Shown here one piece after another: positions 38,595 through 47,089 of a stretch of DNA of 64,000 bases (position 1 is its first letter; every line of letters starts with the position of its first letter). The notes under the pieces are model-generated. The model searched no databases and was not told where the DNA came from. It saw only the letters and a program-made list of their open reading frames with translations. Made by a program: the position numbers and the translations under genes. This DNA comes from Halomonas gemina (GTDB lineage: Bacteria; Pseudomonadota; Gammaproteobacteria; Pseudomonadales; Halomonadaceae): assembly GCF_023554995.1 (NCBI RefSeq), contig NZ_JAMJPK010000001.1, positions 310,001-374,000 on the forward strand. Direction: 5' to 3'.

Positions 38595-39137
38595 TCAGCC
38601 AGCCAGCTGCAGGCTGGCCAGGGCAAAACCCATCCCCAGCAGGGCGCCGGCGGCCACGTCACTGATGTAGTGCAGCCCCAGGCCCACCCGCGACACGGCG
38701 ATCAGCAGGGCGACGGGGACCAGCCCCGGCAGCAGCCAGGGGCTATGGGCGGCGGTCAGCACACAGAACAGCACCGCATGCATGGTATGGCCGCTGGGAA
38801 AGCTGTAGCGGTCCCGGGCGGGCTCACTGCAGCGAATGATGCCGCGGAAGGTGATGAAGGGGCGCTCGCGACACAGGCGGGTCTTGAGCAGCCGGTAGAT
38901 GCCGATGGCCACCAGGGCCGTGACGGTGTACTGGGCCATCCGCTGGCCGCTGCCGGGGGCGTGGAGCAGCGGCTGGGCGAGGATCAGTGCGACCCACAGC
39001 GGCCAGTCCCCCAGCCTGCTGGAAAGCCGCAGCAGGGCCAGCCAGGGCGGGTGGACGTTGAAGCCGGCCAGGCGCCGGCAGAGCTGCCACTCGATGAGGT
39101 CGAGGCGTTCAAACACGGCAGGTGGATGCGGCTTCAT
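38595..39137 (-). CDS. PAP2-family membrane phosphatase
   Basis: Integral membrane phosphatase of 180 residues, likely acting on undecaprenyl pyrophosphate, phosphatidylglycerophosphate or another lipid phosphate. The three catalytic motifs are present: KTRLCRERP, SFPSGHTMH and SRVGLGLHYISD (catalytic His residues in the second and third). About five helices are predicted. The start overlaps the end of the glycosyltransferase gene by 29 bases. This fits a lipid-linked sugar or envelope role. Confidence 0.85.
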   Translation of the reverse strand: MKPHPPAVFERLDLIEWQLCRRLAGFNVHPPWLALLRLSSRLGDWPLWVALILAQPLLHAPGSGQRMAQYTVTALVAIGIYRLLKTRLCRERPFITFRGIIRCSEPARDRYSFPSGHTMHAVLFCVLTAAHSPWLLPGLVPVALLIAVSRVGLGLHYISDVAAGALLGMGFALASLQLAG

Positions 39138-40269
39138 CGTGGCTCTCCCGGGGTTGGGCCAGGGCAGCGAGGAAGGTATCGGCAATCGTCGACCAGCGGT
39201 ATGCCAAGGCGCGCTCCCTGGCGGCCCGACCCAGACGGGCATAGCGGGCCGGCTCTTGGCAGAGGGTCGCGGCGGCCTCCCGGAAGCCGGCCTCGTCGCC
39301 CACCGCCAGGCTGACGCCGGTGAGGTCGTCCTCGATCAGCTCGGCGCCGGCTGCATGGCGGAAGGCCACCACGGCCAGGCCACTGGCCATGGCCTCGAGC
39401 ACCACGTTGCCCCAGGTCTCTGAGACGGAGGGGAAGACGAAGAGATCGGCACTGGCGTAGTGACGCACCAGGCTTTCCCGGTCGACGAAACCGGCGAAGT
39501 GGGCCTGGGGCAGGGCACGCTGCAGTGCGGCCCGCCCCGGGCCGTCGCCGACCACCACCAGGGTGATATCCGGGCGGGCGGCGAGCATCGCCGTGAAGGT
39601 GTCGCGCAGCAGGTCGAGGTTCTTCTCGGCGGCGAGGCGTCCGACATAGAGCGCTACCGGGCGATGGGCATCGCTGCCCCAGGCGGCGCGCAGGGTCGGG
39701 TCACGATGGACCGGCGAGAAGCGTTCGCCGTCGATGCCGCGCGCCATGACCCGCACGCTGGTGAAGCCGCGGCCGGCAAGCGCCTCGGCCTGGGCCCGGG
39801 TCGGCACCAGGGTGGCGACCGTGCGGTTGTGGAAGTGGCGCAGGCGTCGCAGCACCAGCGGCGCCAGCCAGGGCAGGCCATAGTCGCGGCAGTAGTGGTC
39901 GAAGTTGGTGTGCCAGCCGCTGACCACCGGGATGCTCAGCCGCTCTGCAGCGCGCAGGGCCGACCAGCCCAGTGGCCCCTGGGTGGCGAGGTAGACGGCC
40001 GTCGGGCGCTGCTGGCGCCACAGGCGCTGGATGGCCGCCGTGGCCGGCAGGCCGATGCGCACCTGGCGATAGCCGGGCAGGCCCAGCCCGCGCACCCGAA
40101 GCTCCGTCTCCATCCCCTCGACACGCGGCGCGGCGCCGTTTGCCGGCCGGGGACGGATCAGCTGAAGAGCCACGCCGCGTCGACGCAGCTCCGTGCTGAG
40201 CTGGTCGAGGGTATGGGCGACGCCGTTGATCTCGGGGGACCAGGTTTCACTGACCAGGCAGATGCGCAT
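39109..40269 (-). CDS. GT4-family glycosyltransferase
   Basis: Cytoplasmic retaining glycosyltransferase of 386 residues. The N-terminal acceptor domain starts MRICLVSETWSPEINGVAHTL. The donor domain has YVGRLAAEKNLDLL and the EX7E motif in FPSVSETWGNVVLEAMASG. It resembles bacterial MgtA/diacylglycerol mannosyl- or glucosyltransferases, many of which act with PAP2 enzymes in glycolipid synthesis. GAGGAG precedes the chosen ATG; a much longer upstream frame is not supported. Exact sugar and lipid are unknown. Confidence 0.83.
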   Translation of the reverse strand: MRICLVSETWSPEINGVAHTLDQLSTELRRRGVALQLIRPRPANGAAPRVEGMETELRVRGLGLPGYRQVRIGLPATAAIQRLWRQQRPTAVYLATQGPLGWSALRAAERLSIPVVSGWHTNFDHYCRDYGLPWLAPLVLRRLRHFHNRTVATLVPTRAQAEALAGRGFTSVRVMARGIDGERFSPVHRDPTLRAAWGSDAHRPVALYVGRLAAEKNLDLLRDTFTAMLAARPDITLVVVGDGPGRAALQRALPQAHFAGFVDRESLVRHYASADLFVFPSVSETWGNVVLEAMASGLAVVAFRHAAGAELIEDDLTGVSLAVGDEAGFREAAATLCQEPARYARLGRAARERALAYRWSTIADTFLAALAQPRESHDEAASTCRV

Positions 40270-40408
40270 GGGGCTCCTCGTGCGGTGGCAGGCCCACAGG
40301 GGGCTGACACCGCACGAGGATGCCGGGTGGCCATGACAGCGGCGCGTCACGGCGATGAAGAAGACATGACGGCGGAACGGCCATCCGTCGCCAGGCAGCG
40401 TGCCTCCG

Positions 40409-41356
40409 TCAGCGCAGCACCCGGGCAGGATCGATGGGCTTGCCGCCATGGCGCATGTCGAATAGCAGCCGCGGATGGCCATCCTGCTGGCCGACCTCGC
40501 ACACCGGCACCCCGCGGGTTACCGCGTCGCCGCTGGCCACCAGCGGTCTTGCGCAGAGGGCATAGACGCTCTGCAGGTTGTCGGCATGGTGGACGATCAC
40601 CACCTGGCCGAGCTGTCGCATGCTGTCCGCGAAGCGCACCTCGCCATCGGCTACCGCGCGGGCCCGGCTTCCTCGCCCGGTGGCCAGCAGCATGGGCTGC
40701 AGGGTGCCGCGCCCGTCGGCACCGAAGGCACGCTCGACCCGGTACTCCTCCAGCGGCCAGGGCCAGCCCCGTGCGGAGGGGGGCAGGTTCCCGGGGTCCG
40801 GCAGGCGCTTTCCCGCCGGCGGGTTGGATGGGCGATTGCTGGCCGTATCGCGCTTTCCAGTGCCGCCTTCCCGGGTGCCCGTGGAGGCGGCCTGCCGGCC
40901 CCCCAGCGGCACCTGCAGCAGCTGGCCGACCTTGAGGCTGGTGGGCGTAATGCCGGGGTTTGCCGCCTGGATCCGGTCAGCGCGACCGCCGAAGCGCCGG
41001 GCAATGGCGCTGTAGGTGTCTCCCGGGCGTACCCGGTAGCGGTAGGGGCCGCCGGAGGGGGCCCGCTCGTCACGTCCGGGGACCAGCAGGCGCTGGCCCA
41101 CCGCCAGGTGCCGGGCATCGACGCCGGGGTTGAAGCGCTCCAGGCGCACCAGGGGCACCTCGGCGCGGCGGGCGATTTCGCCCAGGGTGTCGCCGCGCTG
41201 GATGGTGATCCACTCGCCGGCGATCTCCTCGCCCGTTCGGCCCTCGCCACCGCGTCCGGCACAGCCGGCCAGCAGCAGTGCCAGGCTGACCAGCAACAGG
41301 CTCAGGGCGATGCGTCGAGACGGCGATCCTTGTCCTGCCACAGGGCGTTGAGCCAT
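40409..41356 (-). CDS. NlpD-like lipoprotein: two LysM domains and degenerate M23 domain
   Basis: Envelope protein of 315 residues. A lipoprotein signal ends at Cys32 (LALLLAGC). Two LysM peptidoglycan-binding repeats follow (ITIQRGDTLGEIARRAEVPL and YRVRPGDTYSAIARRFGG), then a Pro/Arg-rich linker, then an M23 fold. The metal ligands appear lost: the HxH-type segment reads VIVHHADNLQSVYALC and the usual LHFE is LLFD. This fits NlpD/EnvC activators of amidases, not an active peptidase. The start overlaps the acyltransferase gene by 55 bases. Confidence 0.82.
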   Translation of the reverse strand: MAQRPVAGQGSPSRRIALSLLLVSLALLLAGCAGRGGEGRTGEEIAGEWITIQRGDTLGEIARRAEVPLVRLERFNPGVDARHLAVGQRLLVPGRDERAPSGGPYRYRVRPGDTYSAIARRFGGRADRIQAANPGITPTSLKVGQLLQVPLGGRQAASTGTREGGTGKRDTASNRPSNPPAGKRLPDPGNLPPSARGWPWPLEEYRVERAFGADGRGTLQPMLLATGRGSRARAVADGEVRFADSMRQLGQVVIVHHADNLQSVYALCARPLVASGDAVTRGVPVCEVGQQDGHPRLLFDMRHGGKPIDPARVLR

Positions 41357-42174
41357 GACTGGAAGCGTTCCTTGTAGTCCGTGTCGTCGTGATAGTCGCC
41401 CTCGAGCATCCAGGCTGGCACCGCCAGGCGCCGGGCCTCCAGCCGCACCCGTCCCTCGCGGCCGCAGAGGAAGCCCCAGAAGCTGGGGTCGGGATTCTCG
41501 TAGTGCAGGGTGACATCCAGGATGCCGCCGAGGCGGTCGCCGAGCAGGCCCACCACCTGGGCGATGCCGCCGGCGCGGGGCCTCAGCAGGTGGCGATAGG
41601 GGGCGTCCTGGGCGGCCTGCTTGGCGGGGGTGAAGCGGGTGCCCTCGACGAAGTTGTAGATGGCGATGGGGCGCTCCCGGGCGTGGCGGCACATGCGCTC
41701 GGTGGCCTCGCGGTCGCGGCGCGCCAGTTGGGGGTTGCGCTCCCGCTGTTCACGGGTCAGGCGGCGCAGCATGGGGAACTCCATGGCCCAGAAGGCCAGG
41801 CCGACGATGGGGATCCAGATCAGTTGACGCTTGACGAAGAAGTGGGGCATCGGAATGCGCCGGTGCAGGGCGAAGAACAGCAGGAAGATATCGGTCCAGC
41901 TGCGATGGTTCGAGAGCACCAGCCACCACTGGTCACGGGAGAGCTCCTCGGGCAGCGTCATCTCGAGCCGCGGCCTCAGCCAGCGGCGCATCCACCAGAG
42001 GTTGCTGCCCACCCAGTTGAGGGCGACCCCGTTGAGGGCCGTCAGCACCCGCCGACGCAGCCGGCGCCCCGGAGTCACCAGCTTGACCAGGGTAAGCAGG
42101 ATCAGCGGGACCCCCCAGGCGAGGGTGGTGAGAGTCAGCAGCAGGATGCTGACGAGCCCCCTGAGGGTCGGCAT
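41302..42174 (-). CDS. PlsC-like acyltransferase (YihG type)
   Basis: Membrane-bound acyltransferase of 290 residues that probably adds acyl chains to lysophosphatidic acid or other lysophospholipids. An N-terminal helix pair (about 7-35) is followed by the catalytic NHRSWTDIF (NHX4D motif I) and FVEGTRF (motif III). AAGGAG seven bases before the second in-frame ATG decides the start. It overlaps the downstream NlpD-like gene, suggesting an envelope operon. Confidence 0.85.
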   Translation of the reverse strand: MPTLRGLVSILLLTLTTLAWGVPLILLTLVKLVTPGRRLRRRVLTALNGVALNWVGSNLWWMRRWLRPRLEMTLPEELSRDQWWLVLSNHRSWTDIFLLFFALHRRIPMPHFFVKRQLIWIPIVGLAFWAMEFPMLRRLTREQRERNPQLARRDREATERMCRHARERPIAIYNFVEGTRFTPAKQAAQDAPYRHLLRPRAGGIAQVVGLLGDRLGGILDVTLHYENPDPSFWGFLCGREGRVRLEARRLAVPAWMLEGDYHDDTDYKERFQSWLNALWQDKDRRLDASP

Positions 42175-42246
42175 GCCTGTCTCCTTGGCCGGATTCACGA
42201 GCGGCCCATGCTAATGGATCGGCCGCGGGCTGCCCAGCGGTCGAGG

Positions 42247-43152
42247 TCAACGTGTCGCGGCGAGACCGGGGGTGCGTATGGTCTCGGCAAGTACCTTCTT
42301 GAGCGCTCGGGCCGCCACCGACAGCTCGTGGGTGTTCCATGTCAGCACGCCGACATCGCGCTCGATCACCGGGTCATCGAGGGGCACGCAGACGGCGCCG
42401 AGCTCCTGCATCTGGGCAATGCACAGCGACGGGACCGCGCTGACGCCCAGGCCACTGGCGACCATGCGCCCCACGGTAGCCAGCTGGTGGCACTCGAAGG
42501 CGGCGGGCAGGGTCAGGCCGCGACTCTCCAGTGCCTGTTCGAGCAGCCGGCGCACCATGGAGGGGCGCTGCAGGGCGATGAAGTCGCGGGTCATCAGCGT
42601 CGGCCAGCCGAGCCGCGCTCGCTCGGCGAGGCGCGAGTCGGCCGGCACCACGGCAACGAAGCGGTCGCGGAACAGGGGGGTGAAGGAGAGGCTGCCGGTG
42701 GCCTCCGGTTCGAACACCAGCCCCAGCTCGACCCGACGGGCGCGCACCATCTCGATTACCTGCTCGTTGATCACGTCATGTACCGTGACATTGACCCGCG
42801 GATGGCGCTGGCGGAAGACCCGCAGGGCGGGGGGCAGCAGGTTGCTGGCAAAGGAAGGCATGGTGGCCACCGCCAGGCGGCCGAGCTGCAGGGTGAAACG
42901 CTGGCGCAGCAGCTCCTCGGTGTTGTCCCACTCGGCGATCAGGCGCTTGGCCAGGGGCACCAGCGATTCGCCCTCCGGGGTGAGCCGTACGCTGCGGGTG
43001 CTGCGGATCAGCAGGCGACCGCCCAGGCTCTCCTCGAGTCCCTTGATCGCCAGGCTGAGGGCCGGCTGGGAGATGTGAAGGTGCTCGCAGGCCTGGGTGA
43101 AACTCAGGGTCCGGGCCACGGCGAGGAAGGCGCGCAGTTGCTTGACGGTCAT
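42247..43152 (-). CDS. LysR-family regulator, probable controller of scoAB
   Basis: A 301-residue LysR protein with a winged helix at residues 1-60 (MTVKQLRAFLAVARTLSFTQ, LSLAIKGLEESLGGRL) and an effector-binding domain. It is transcribed divergently from the CoA-transferase genes across 183 bases. That gap holds an AT-rich inverted repeat and five 12-base repeats. By the usual LysR arrangement it should activate scoAB in response to a ketone-body or short-chain acid signal. The effector is not known. Confidence 0.87.
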   Translation of the reverse strand: MTVKQLRAFLAVARTLSFTQACEHLHISQPALSLAIKGLEESLGGRLLIRSTRSVRLTPEGESLVPLAKRLIAEWDNTEELLRQRFTLQLGRLAVATMPSFASNLLPPALRVFRQRHPRVNVTVHDVINEQVIEMVRARRVELGLVFEPEATGSLSFTPLFRDRFVAVVPADSRLAERARLGWPTLMTRDFIALQRPSMVRRLLEQALESRGLTLPAAFECHQLATVGRMVASGLGVSAVPSLCIAQMQELGAVCVPLDDPVIERDVGVLTWNTHELSVAARALKKVLAETIRTPGLAATR

Positions 43153-43171
43153 GGCATGCTACCAAGGTCAA

Positions 43172-43202
43172 ATTTATCAGCGAAACGGATCAATCGATAA
43201 AT
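43172..43202. promoter_or_regulatory. Inverted repeat between the LysR gene and scoA
   Basis: ATTTATC and GATAAAT are exact complements 17 bases apart in an AT-rich patch, 20 bases from the LysR start. It is a reasonable LysR operator, wider than the classic T-N11-A box. Confidence 0.5.
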
Positions 43203-43258
43203 AAAACAAACTTAACAAATATATTGGCAGCGGCAACACTGGCCTGACATTCTGCCCA

Positions 43259-43318
43259 CTCACTCCATAACTCACTCCATAACTCACTCCACAATTCACT
43301 CCACAATTCACTCCACAA
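43259..43318 (+). repeat. Five 12-bp direct repeats in the scoA leader
   Basis: Five head-to-tail 12-base units occur: CTCACTCCATAA twice, CTCACTCCACAA once and TTCACTCCACAA twice. Stepwise divergence suggests duplication followed by point changes. The array ends 17 bases before the scoA ATG and stays just outside the GCGAGGCG ribosome site. It may bind a protein or RNA, or change spacing by slippage. Confidence 0.93.
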
Positions 43319-43335
43319 CAACGCGAGGCGCCACT

Positions 43336-44037
43336 ATGGCTGGATTCGACAAGCGTGTGTACTCCTACGAAGAGGCAATGGACGGCATCGAGAGCGGCAT
43401 GACCGTGATCGCTGGCGGCTTCGGCCTCTGCGGCATTCCCGAGAACCTGATCGCCGAGATCAAGCGACGCGGGGTCAAGGACCTGACGGTGTGGTCCAAC
43501 AACTGCGGCGTCGATGGCTTCGGTCTAGGGGTGCTACTGGAGGACAAGCAGATCCGCCGCATCCATGCCTCCTACGTCGGCGAGAACGCGCTCTTCGAGA
43601 AGCAGATGCTCAACGACGAGATCGAGGTGGTCCTCACCCCCCAGGGCACCCTGGCGGAGAAGATGCGTGCCGGCGGGGCCGGTATCCCGGCTTTCTACAC
43701 CGCCACCGGCTATGGCACGCCGATCGGCGAAGGCAAGGAGGTGCGCGAGTTCAATGGTCGCCACTATATCCTCGAGGAGTCGGTGGTGGGGGATTTCGCC
43801 ATCGTCAAGGGCTGGAAGGCCGATCGCTACGGCAACGTCGTCTATCGCGACACCGCCCAGAACTTCAACCCGATGGCGGCCACCGCGGGCAAGATCACCG
43901 TGGTCGAGGTCGAGGAGATCGTCGAACCGGGCGAGCTCAAGCCCGACCAGATCCACACCCCGGGGATCTACGTCGACCGCATCATCCAGGGCACCTTCGA
44001 GAAGCGCATCGAGAAGCGCACCGTGCGCGAGGGGTGA
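43336..44037 (+). CDS. scoA: 3-oxoacid CoA-transferase subunit A
   Basis: Alpha subunit of a succinyl-CoA:acetoacetate-type CoA transferase, 233 residues. Hallmarks are [18 protein letters not shown] (CoA-binding glycine motif) and [14 protein letters not shown]. With subunit B it activates acetoacetate to acetoacetyl-CoA. It is followed by scoB after 84 bases. The start is clear behind the GCGAGGCG site. Confidence 0.92.
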   Translation: MAGFDKRVYSYEEAMDGIESGMTVIAGGFGLCGIPENLIAEIKRRGVKDLTVWSNNCGVDGFGLGVLLEDKQIRRIHASYVGENALFEKQMLNDEIEVVLTPQGTLAEKMRAGGAGIPAFYTATGYGTPIGEGKEVREFNGRHYILEESVVGDFAIVKGWKADRYGNVVYRDTAQNFNPMAATAGKITVVEVEEIVEPGELKPDQIHTPGIYVDRIIQGTFEKRIEKRTVREG

Positions 44038-44121
44038 ACGCGCTTTGGGTCCGTGATGACCGGTAACCACCCGCCGGCGCTTCCTGCAACCGCTTCTCCA
44101 CCGACCACAAGAGGCAACAAG

Positions 44122-44784
44122 ATGGCACTCACTCGCGAACAGATGGCAATGCGCGTGGCGCGCGAACTCGAAGATGGCTTCTACGTCAACCTGGGCATCG
44201 GCATCCCCACGCTGGTGGCCAACTACATCCCCGACGGCATCGATGTGATGCTGCAGTCCGAGAACGGCCTGTTGGGCATGGGGCGCTATCCCTCCGAGGA
44301 GGAGGTCGACCCGGACATGATCAACGCCGGCAAGGAGACGGTCACGGCGCGTCCGGGGGCGGCGATCTTCTCCTCGGCCGAGTCCTTCGCCATGATCCGC
44401 GGCGGCCACGTGGACCTGACCGTGCTGGGGGCCTTCGAGGTCGACCAGAACGGCAACATCGCCTCCTGGATGATCCCCGGCAAGCTGATCAAGGGCATGG
44501 GCGGCGCCATGGACCTGGTGGCCGGCGCCGAGAACATCATCTGTACCATGACCCATGCCTCCAAGCACGGCGAGTCCAAGCTGCTCGAGTCCTGCAACCT
44601 GCCGCTGACCGGCGCGGGCTGCATCAACCGGGTGCTGACCGACCTCGCCTACCTGGAGATCAAGGATGGCGCCTTCCACCTCAAGGAGCGCGCCCCGGGC
44701 GTCTCCGTGGAGGAGATCAAGTCGCTGACCGCGGGTAAGCTCGTGGTACCCGACCACGTCCCGGAGATGACCTTCGAGGCCTGA
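44122..44784 (+). CDS. scoB: 3-oxoacid CoA-transferase subunit B
   Basis: Catalytic beta subunit, 220 residues. The nucleophilic glutamate that forms the CoA thioester is Glu47 in QSENGLLGMG. VNLGIGIPTLVANYIPDG is the conserved N-terminal motif. The start at MALTREQ was chosen over an upstream ATG because AGAGG precedes it and the length matches family members. With bdhA 4 kb downstream it completes oxidation of 3-hydroxybutyrate to acetoacetyl-CoA. Confidence 0.93.
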   Translation: MALTREQMAMRVARELEDGFYVNLGIGIPTLVANYIPDGIDVMLQSENGLLGMGRYPSEEEVDPDMINAGKETVTARPGAAIFSSAESFAMIRGGHVDLTVLGAFEVDQNGNIASWMIPGKLIKGMGGAMDLVAGAENIICTMTHASKHGESKLLESCNLPLTGAGCINRVLTDLAYLEIKDGAFHLKERAPGVSVEEIKSLTAGKLVVPDHVPEMTFEA

Positions 44785-44807
44785 TCTCCCCGTTGTCGGC
44801 AAGGCCT

Positions 44808-44833
44808 GCGGCCCGGACTCGTGTCCGGGCCGC
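44808..44833 (+). terminator. Terminator after scoB
   Basis: GCGGCCCGGAC and GTCCGGGCCGC form a perfect 11-base stem with a TCGT loop, 24 bases after the stop. The following tail is only mildly T-rich. Confidence 0.72.
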
Positions 44834-44967
44834 TCTCGTCTGGGCGGCGGCAAGTGGGCTGTCGAAAAACTGACCATTCCGGGCCAGGCCCCCTGGTCGC
44901 CCGCCCGGGATGCCCTTCAATGGGGATGATGCACAGCGTTATCCACAGATTCTGTGGATGAACGGGC

Positions 44968-45735
44968 TCAGGAGAGCTCGCAGCGCGTGTGGTGGGGCAA
45001 CAGGAGCTCGGCGGCACGCTCCTGGTTGGCGCTAACCTGCTTCTGGACGAGAGCGAGCCCGCCGAGCCCGATGCGATGCTCGTCGCCTTCGGCGAAGGCC
45101 AGGCGCCTCGAGCTGGTGGCATAGAAGCGGTAGTCGAGCAGCGGCGAGACGGGAAAGAGGCCATGGTGGCGGTCGCTGCTGCCGGTGAGGCCGGCCTGAC
45201 GCAGCTGGTCGTCCAGCACGACGATGTCGTGACCCAGGCGCTGGCAGTCGAAGCCGGCGTGATGCATCCGTGGCCCCATCACCGCGAGCCATCCGGCCAG
45301 GGGATGGGCCTGGTGCAGGGCCTGATAGGTGGCCCAGTCAGGCATCGGCCAGGGGCGGCCGTGGCAGAGCAGCGCCTGGCTGCGGGCCTCGCGCGGGTCG
45401 GCGTTGCCGACCAGCTGCTGCAGGCGCTCACGGGGCTGGCGCGACAGGGTGCCGAGCTGGAGTTCGGCGAGCACTACCCAGGCCCCGTCGTCCGGAGCGG
45501 TGAGCAGGGTGGCCAGCAGGCCGCGATCGGCCATGGCGTAGCGCTGGTGCGGCCGATAGCCGTAGCGTGCCAGGGTCGGCAGCAGGGCCTCCATGGCCCA
45601 GGGGCCATGGTTCAGGGTCAGGAGCGCCAGGTACTCCGCCGGCGCCTCCAAGGGCCAGAGCCGCAGTCCTCCCACGTCCGGATGCTGGTGGATATAGTCC
45701 AGCCACAGCTGCTGGACGAACTCGTCCCGTTGCAT
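44968..45735 (-). CDS. DUF1338-like protein (2-oxoadipate dioxygenase relative), short form
   Basis: A 255-residue soluble protein. The start MQRDEFVQQLWLDYIHQHP, the segment ALLPTLARYGYRPHQRYAMAD, the phrase VVLAELQLGTLS and WLAVMGPRMHHAGFDCQRLG parallel DUF1338/HglS enzymes, which decarboxylate and hydroxylate 2-oxoadipate in lysine or related breakdown. The protein is shorter than typical members (about 300-460 residues). Metal ligands are not certain; the HH at MHH is a candidate. The upstream frame extends further without support. Confidence in the family is moderate and in the reaction low. Confidence 0.5.
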   Translation of the reverse strand: MQRDEFVQQLWLDYIHQHPDVGGLRLWPLEAPAEYLALLTLNHGPWAMEALLPTLARYGYRPHQRYAMADRGLLATLLTAPDDGAWVVLAELQLGTLSRQPRERLQQLVGNADPREARSQALLCHGRPWPMPDWATYQALHQAHPLAGWLAVMGPRMHHAGFDCQRLGHDIVVLDDQLRQAGLTGSSDRHHGLFPVSPLLDYRFYATSSRRLAFAEGDEHRIGLGGLALVQKQVSANQERAAELLLPHHTRCELS

Positions 45736-45841
45736 CGTGCCTTGTCCCTCTGTCGAGATGCCCTGTGCGCCTGCACGCCGCAGTATAGGCAGCGGGTCCG
45801 CTGCGGCATTCAACGCGGGGAAGACGTTCGTGGTGGCGCGC

Positions 45842-46018
45842 TCATCCCGAGCCGAGGCAGGCTCGGATGCCGTCGCCGTAGAGCGCGCCGCTGACCAGCC
45901 GCAACGCCGGGGCGTTGCCGATGCGCTCCACCACGCCGCGCAGCCGGCACTCCGCCTCCTCGTAGAGCCCGAACTTGAGGGTCGCCGAGCCGGCATTGAG
46001 CACCAGGACCCGGCTCAT
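45842..46018 (-). pseudogene. ackA: 5' remnant of acetate kinase gene
   Basis: The 58-codon frame begins MSRVLVLNAGSATLKFGLYE, the conserved phosphate-binding start of acetate/butyrate kinases (about 390-400 residues). It continues RGVVERIGNAPALRL and then loses similarity. The ATP-binding and catalytic regions are missing, so no kinase can be made. Its start overlaps the stop of the phosphotransacetylase gene (ATGA), showing that a pta-ackA operon once existed here. Confidence 0.82.
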
Positions 46019-46986
46019 GGGGCGGCCCCTTCACCCTGACGGCGCACCAGCAGCTGGGCCAGGGCGGCGGAGGCCAGCCGCGTGTCCACGTCGTCGGCGC
46101 GGCTGGTGAGCATGATCGGCACCCGGGCGCCCGCCACCAGGCCCGCGGCCTGGGCGCCGGCCAGGTGGATCAGCAGCTTGGCGATCATGTTGGCGGCCTC
46201 GAGGTCCGGGGCAATCAGGATGTCGGCCTGGCCGGCCACGAGGGAGTCGAGCCCCTTCTGGCGGGCGGCGCTCAGGGAGACGGCGTTGTCGATGGCCAGC
46301 GGGCCGTCGAGCACGCCGCCCTGGATCTGGCCACGCTCGGCCATCTTGCACAGCGCTGCGGCCTCGATGGTGGAGGGCAGGGTAGCGCGTACCGTCTCCA
46401 CCGCCGAGAGCACGGCCACCCGGGGGCGGTCGATGCCGATGGCCCGGGCCAGGTCGATGGCGTTCTGGATGATGTCGGCCTTGGTGGCCAGGTCCGGCGT
46501 GATGTGCAGCGCGGCGTCGGAGATCAGCAGCGGCCGCGGGTAGCTGGGGACGTCGAGGGCATAGACATGGCTCATCTGGCGTTCGGTTCGCAGCCCCGCC
46601 TGCCGGGCGACCGCCGCACTCATCAGCTCGTCGGTATGCAGGGCCCCCTTCATCAATGCCTCCGCCTCCCCGTCGGCGGCCAGGCGTACGGCCCGCTCCG
46701 CCGAGGCATGGCTGTGGGGCGTGTCGATCAGCCGCAACGCCTCGAGGGTCTCGCCGAGCTCCGCGGCGGTGGCCTCGATGCGGGCCCGGGGGCCGACCAG
46801 CAGCGGCTCGATCAGCCCCTCGCGCCAGGCGGCCAGGGCACCGGCCAGCGACGGCGCGTCACAGGGGTGGACCACCGCGGTACGCAGCGGTGACAGGTCG
46901 CGGGTGGCCTCGATGAGCCGGCGGTGCTGGGCGCCGGTCTGGTGCCAGTGGCGGTCGGGGTCGGATGCGGTGAGGGGATGGTCCAT
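46015..46986 (-). CDS. Short phosphate acetyl/butyryltransferase
   Basis: Transfers acyl groups between CoA and phosphate; 323 residues, the short Pta/Ptb form without the N-terminal DRTGG part. Conserved segments are EALMKGALHTDELMSAAV, RQMSHVYALDVPSYPRPLLISDAA and GQADILIAPDLEAANMIAKLL. The start was chosen at MDHPLTAS behind CGGAG. The partner kinase gene directly downstream is truncated, so acyl phosphate would need another kinase or another use. Confidence 0.85.
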   Translation of the reverse strand: MDHPLTASDPDRHWHQTGAQHRRLIEATRDLSPLRTAVVHPCDAPSLAGALAAWREGLIEPLLVGPRARIEATAAELGETLEALRLIDTPHSHASAERAVRLAADGEAEALMKGALHTDELMSAAVARQAGLRTERQMSHVYALDVPSYPRPLLISDAALHITPDLATKADIIQNAIDLARAIGIDRPRVAVLSAVETVRATLPSTIEAAALCKMAERGQIQGGVLDGPLAIDNAVSLSAARQKGLDSLVAGQADILIAPDLEAANMIAKLLIHLAGAQAAGLVAGARVPIMLTSRADDVDTRLASAALAQLLVRRQGEGAAP

Positions 46987-47039
46987 GGTCGGCTCCGGGG
47001 CAGGGGGACTGCTCCAAGGGTAGCACCGCGGCAAACGAC

Positions 47040-47069
47040 GACGCCGCCACCCGGGTGGGCGGCGGCGTC
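47040..47069 (-). terminator. GC-rich hairpin after the glutaredoxin gene
   Basis: Arms around GACGCCGCCACCC and its near-complement GGGCGGCGGCGTC can pair over about 12 bases with a small bulge. It lies about 20 bases beyond the glutaredoxin stop on the minus strand. No T-run is seen. Confidence 0.45.
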
Positions 47070-47089
47070 GGGGGCGTTGGGCTGGCGGC

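Noticed and set aside
43201-43335. CRISPR-like array upstream of scoA
   Set aside because: The 12-base units are directly adjacent without spacers, so it is a simple tandem repeat.
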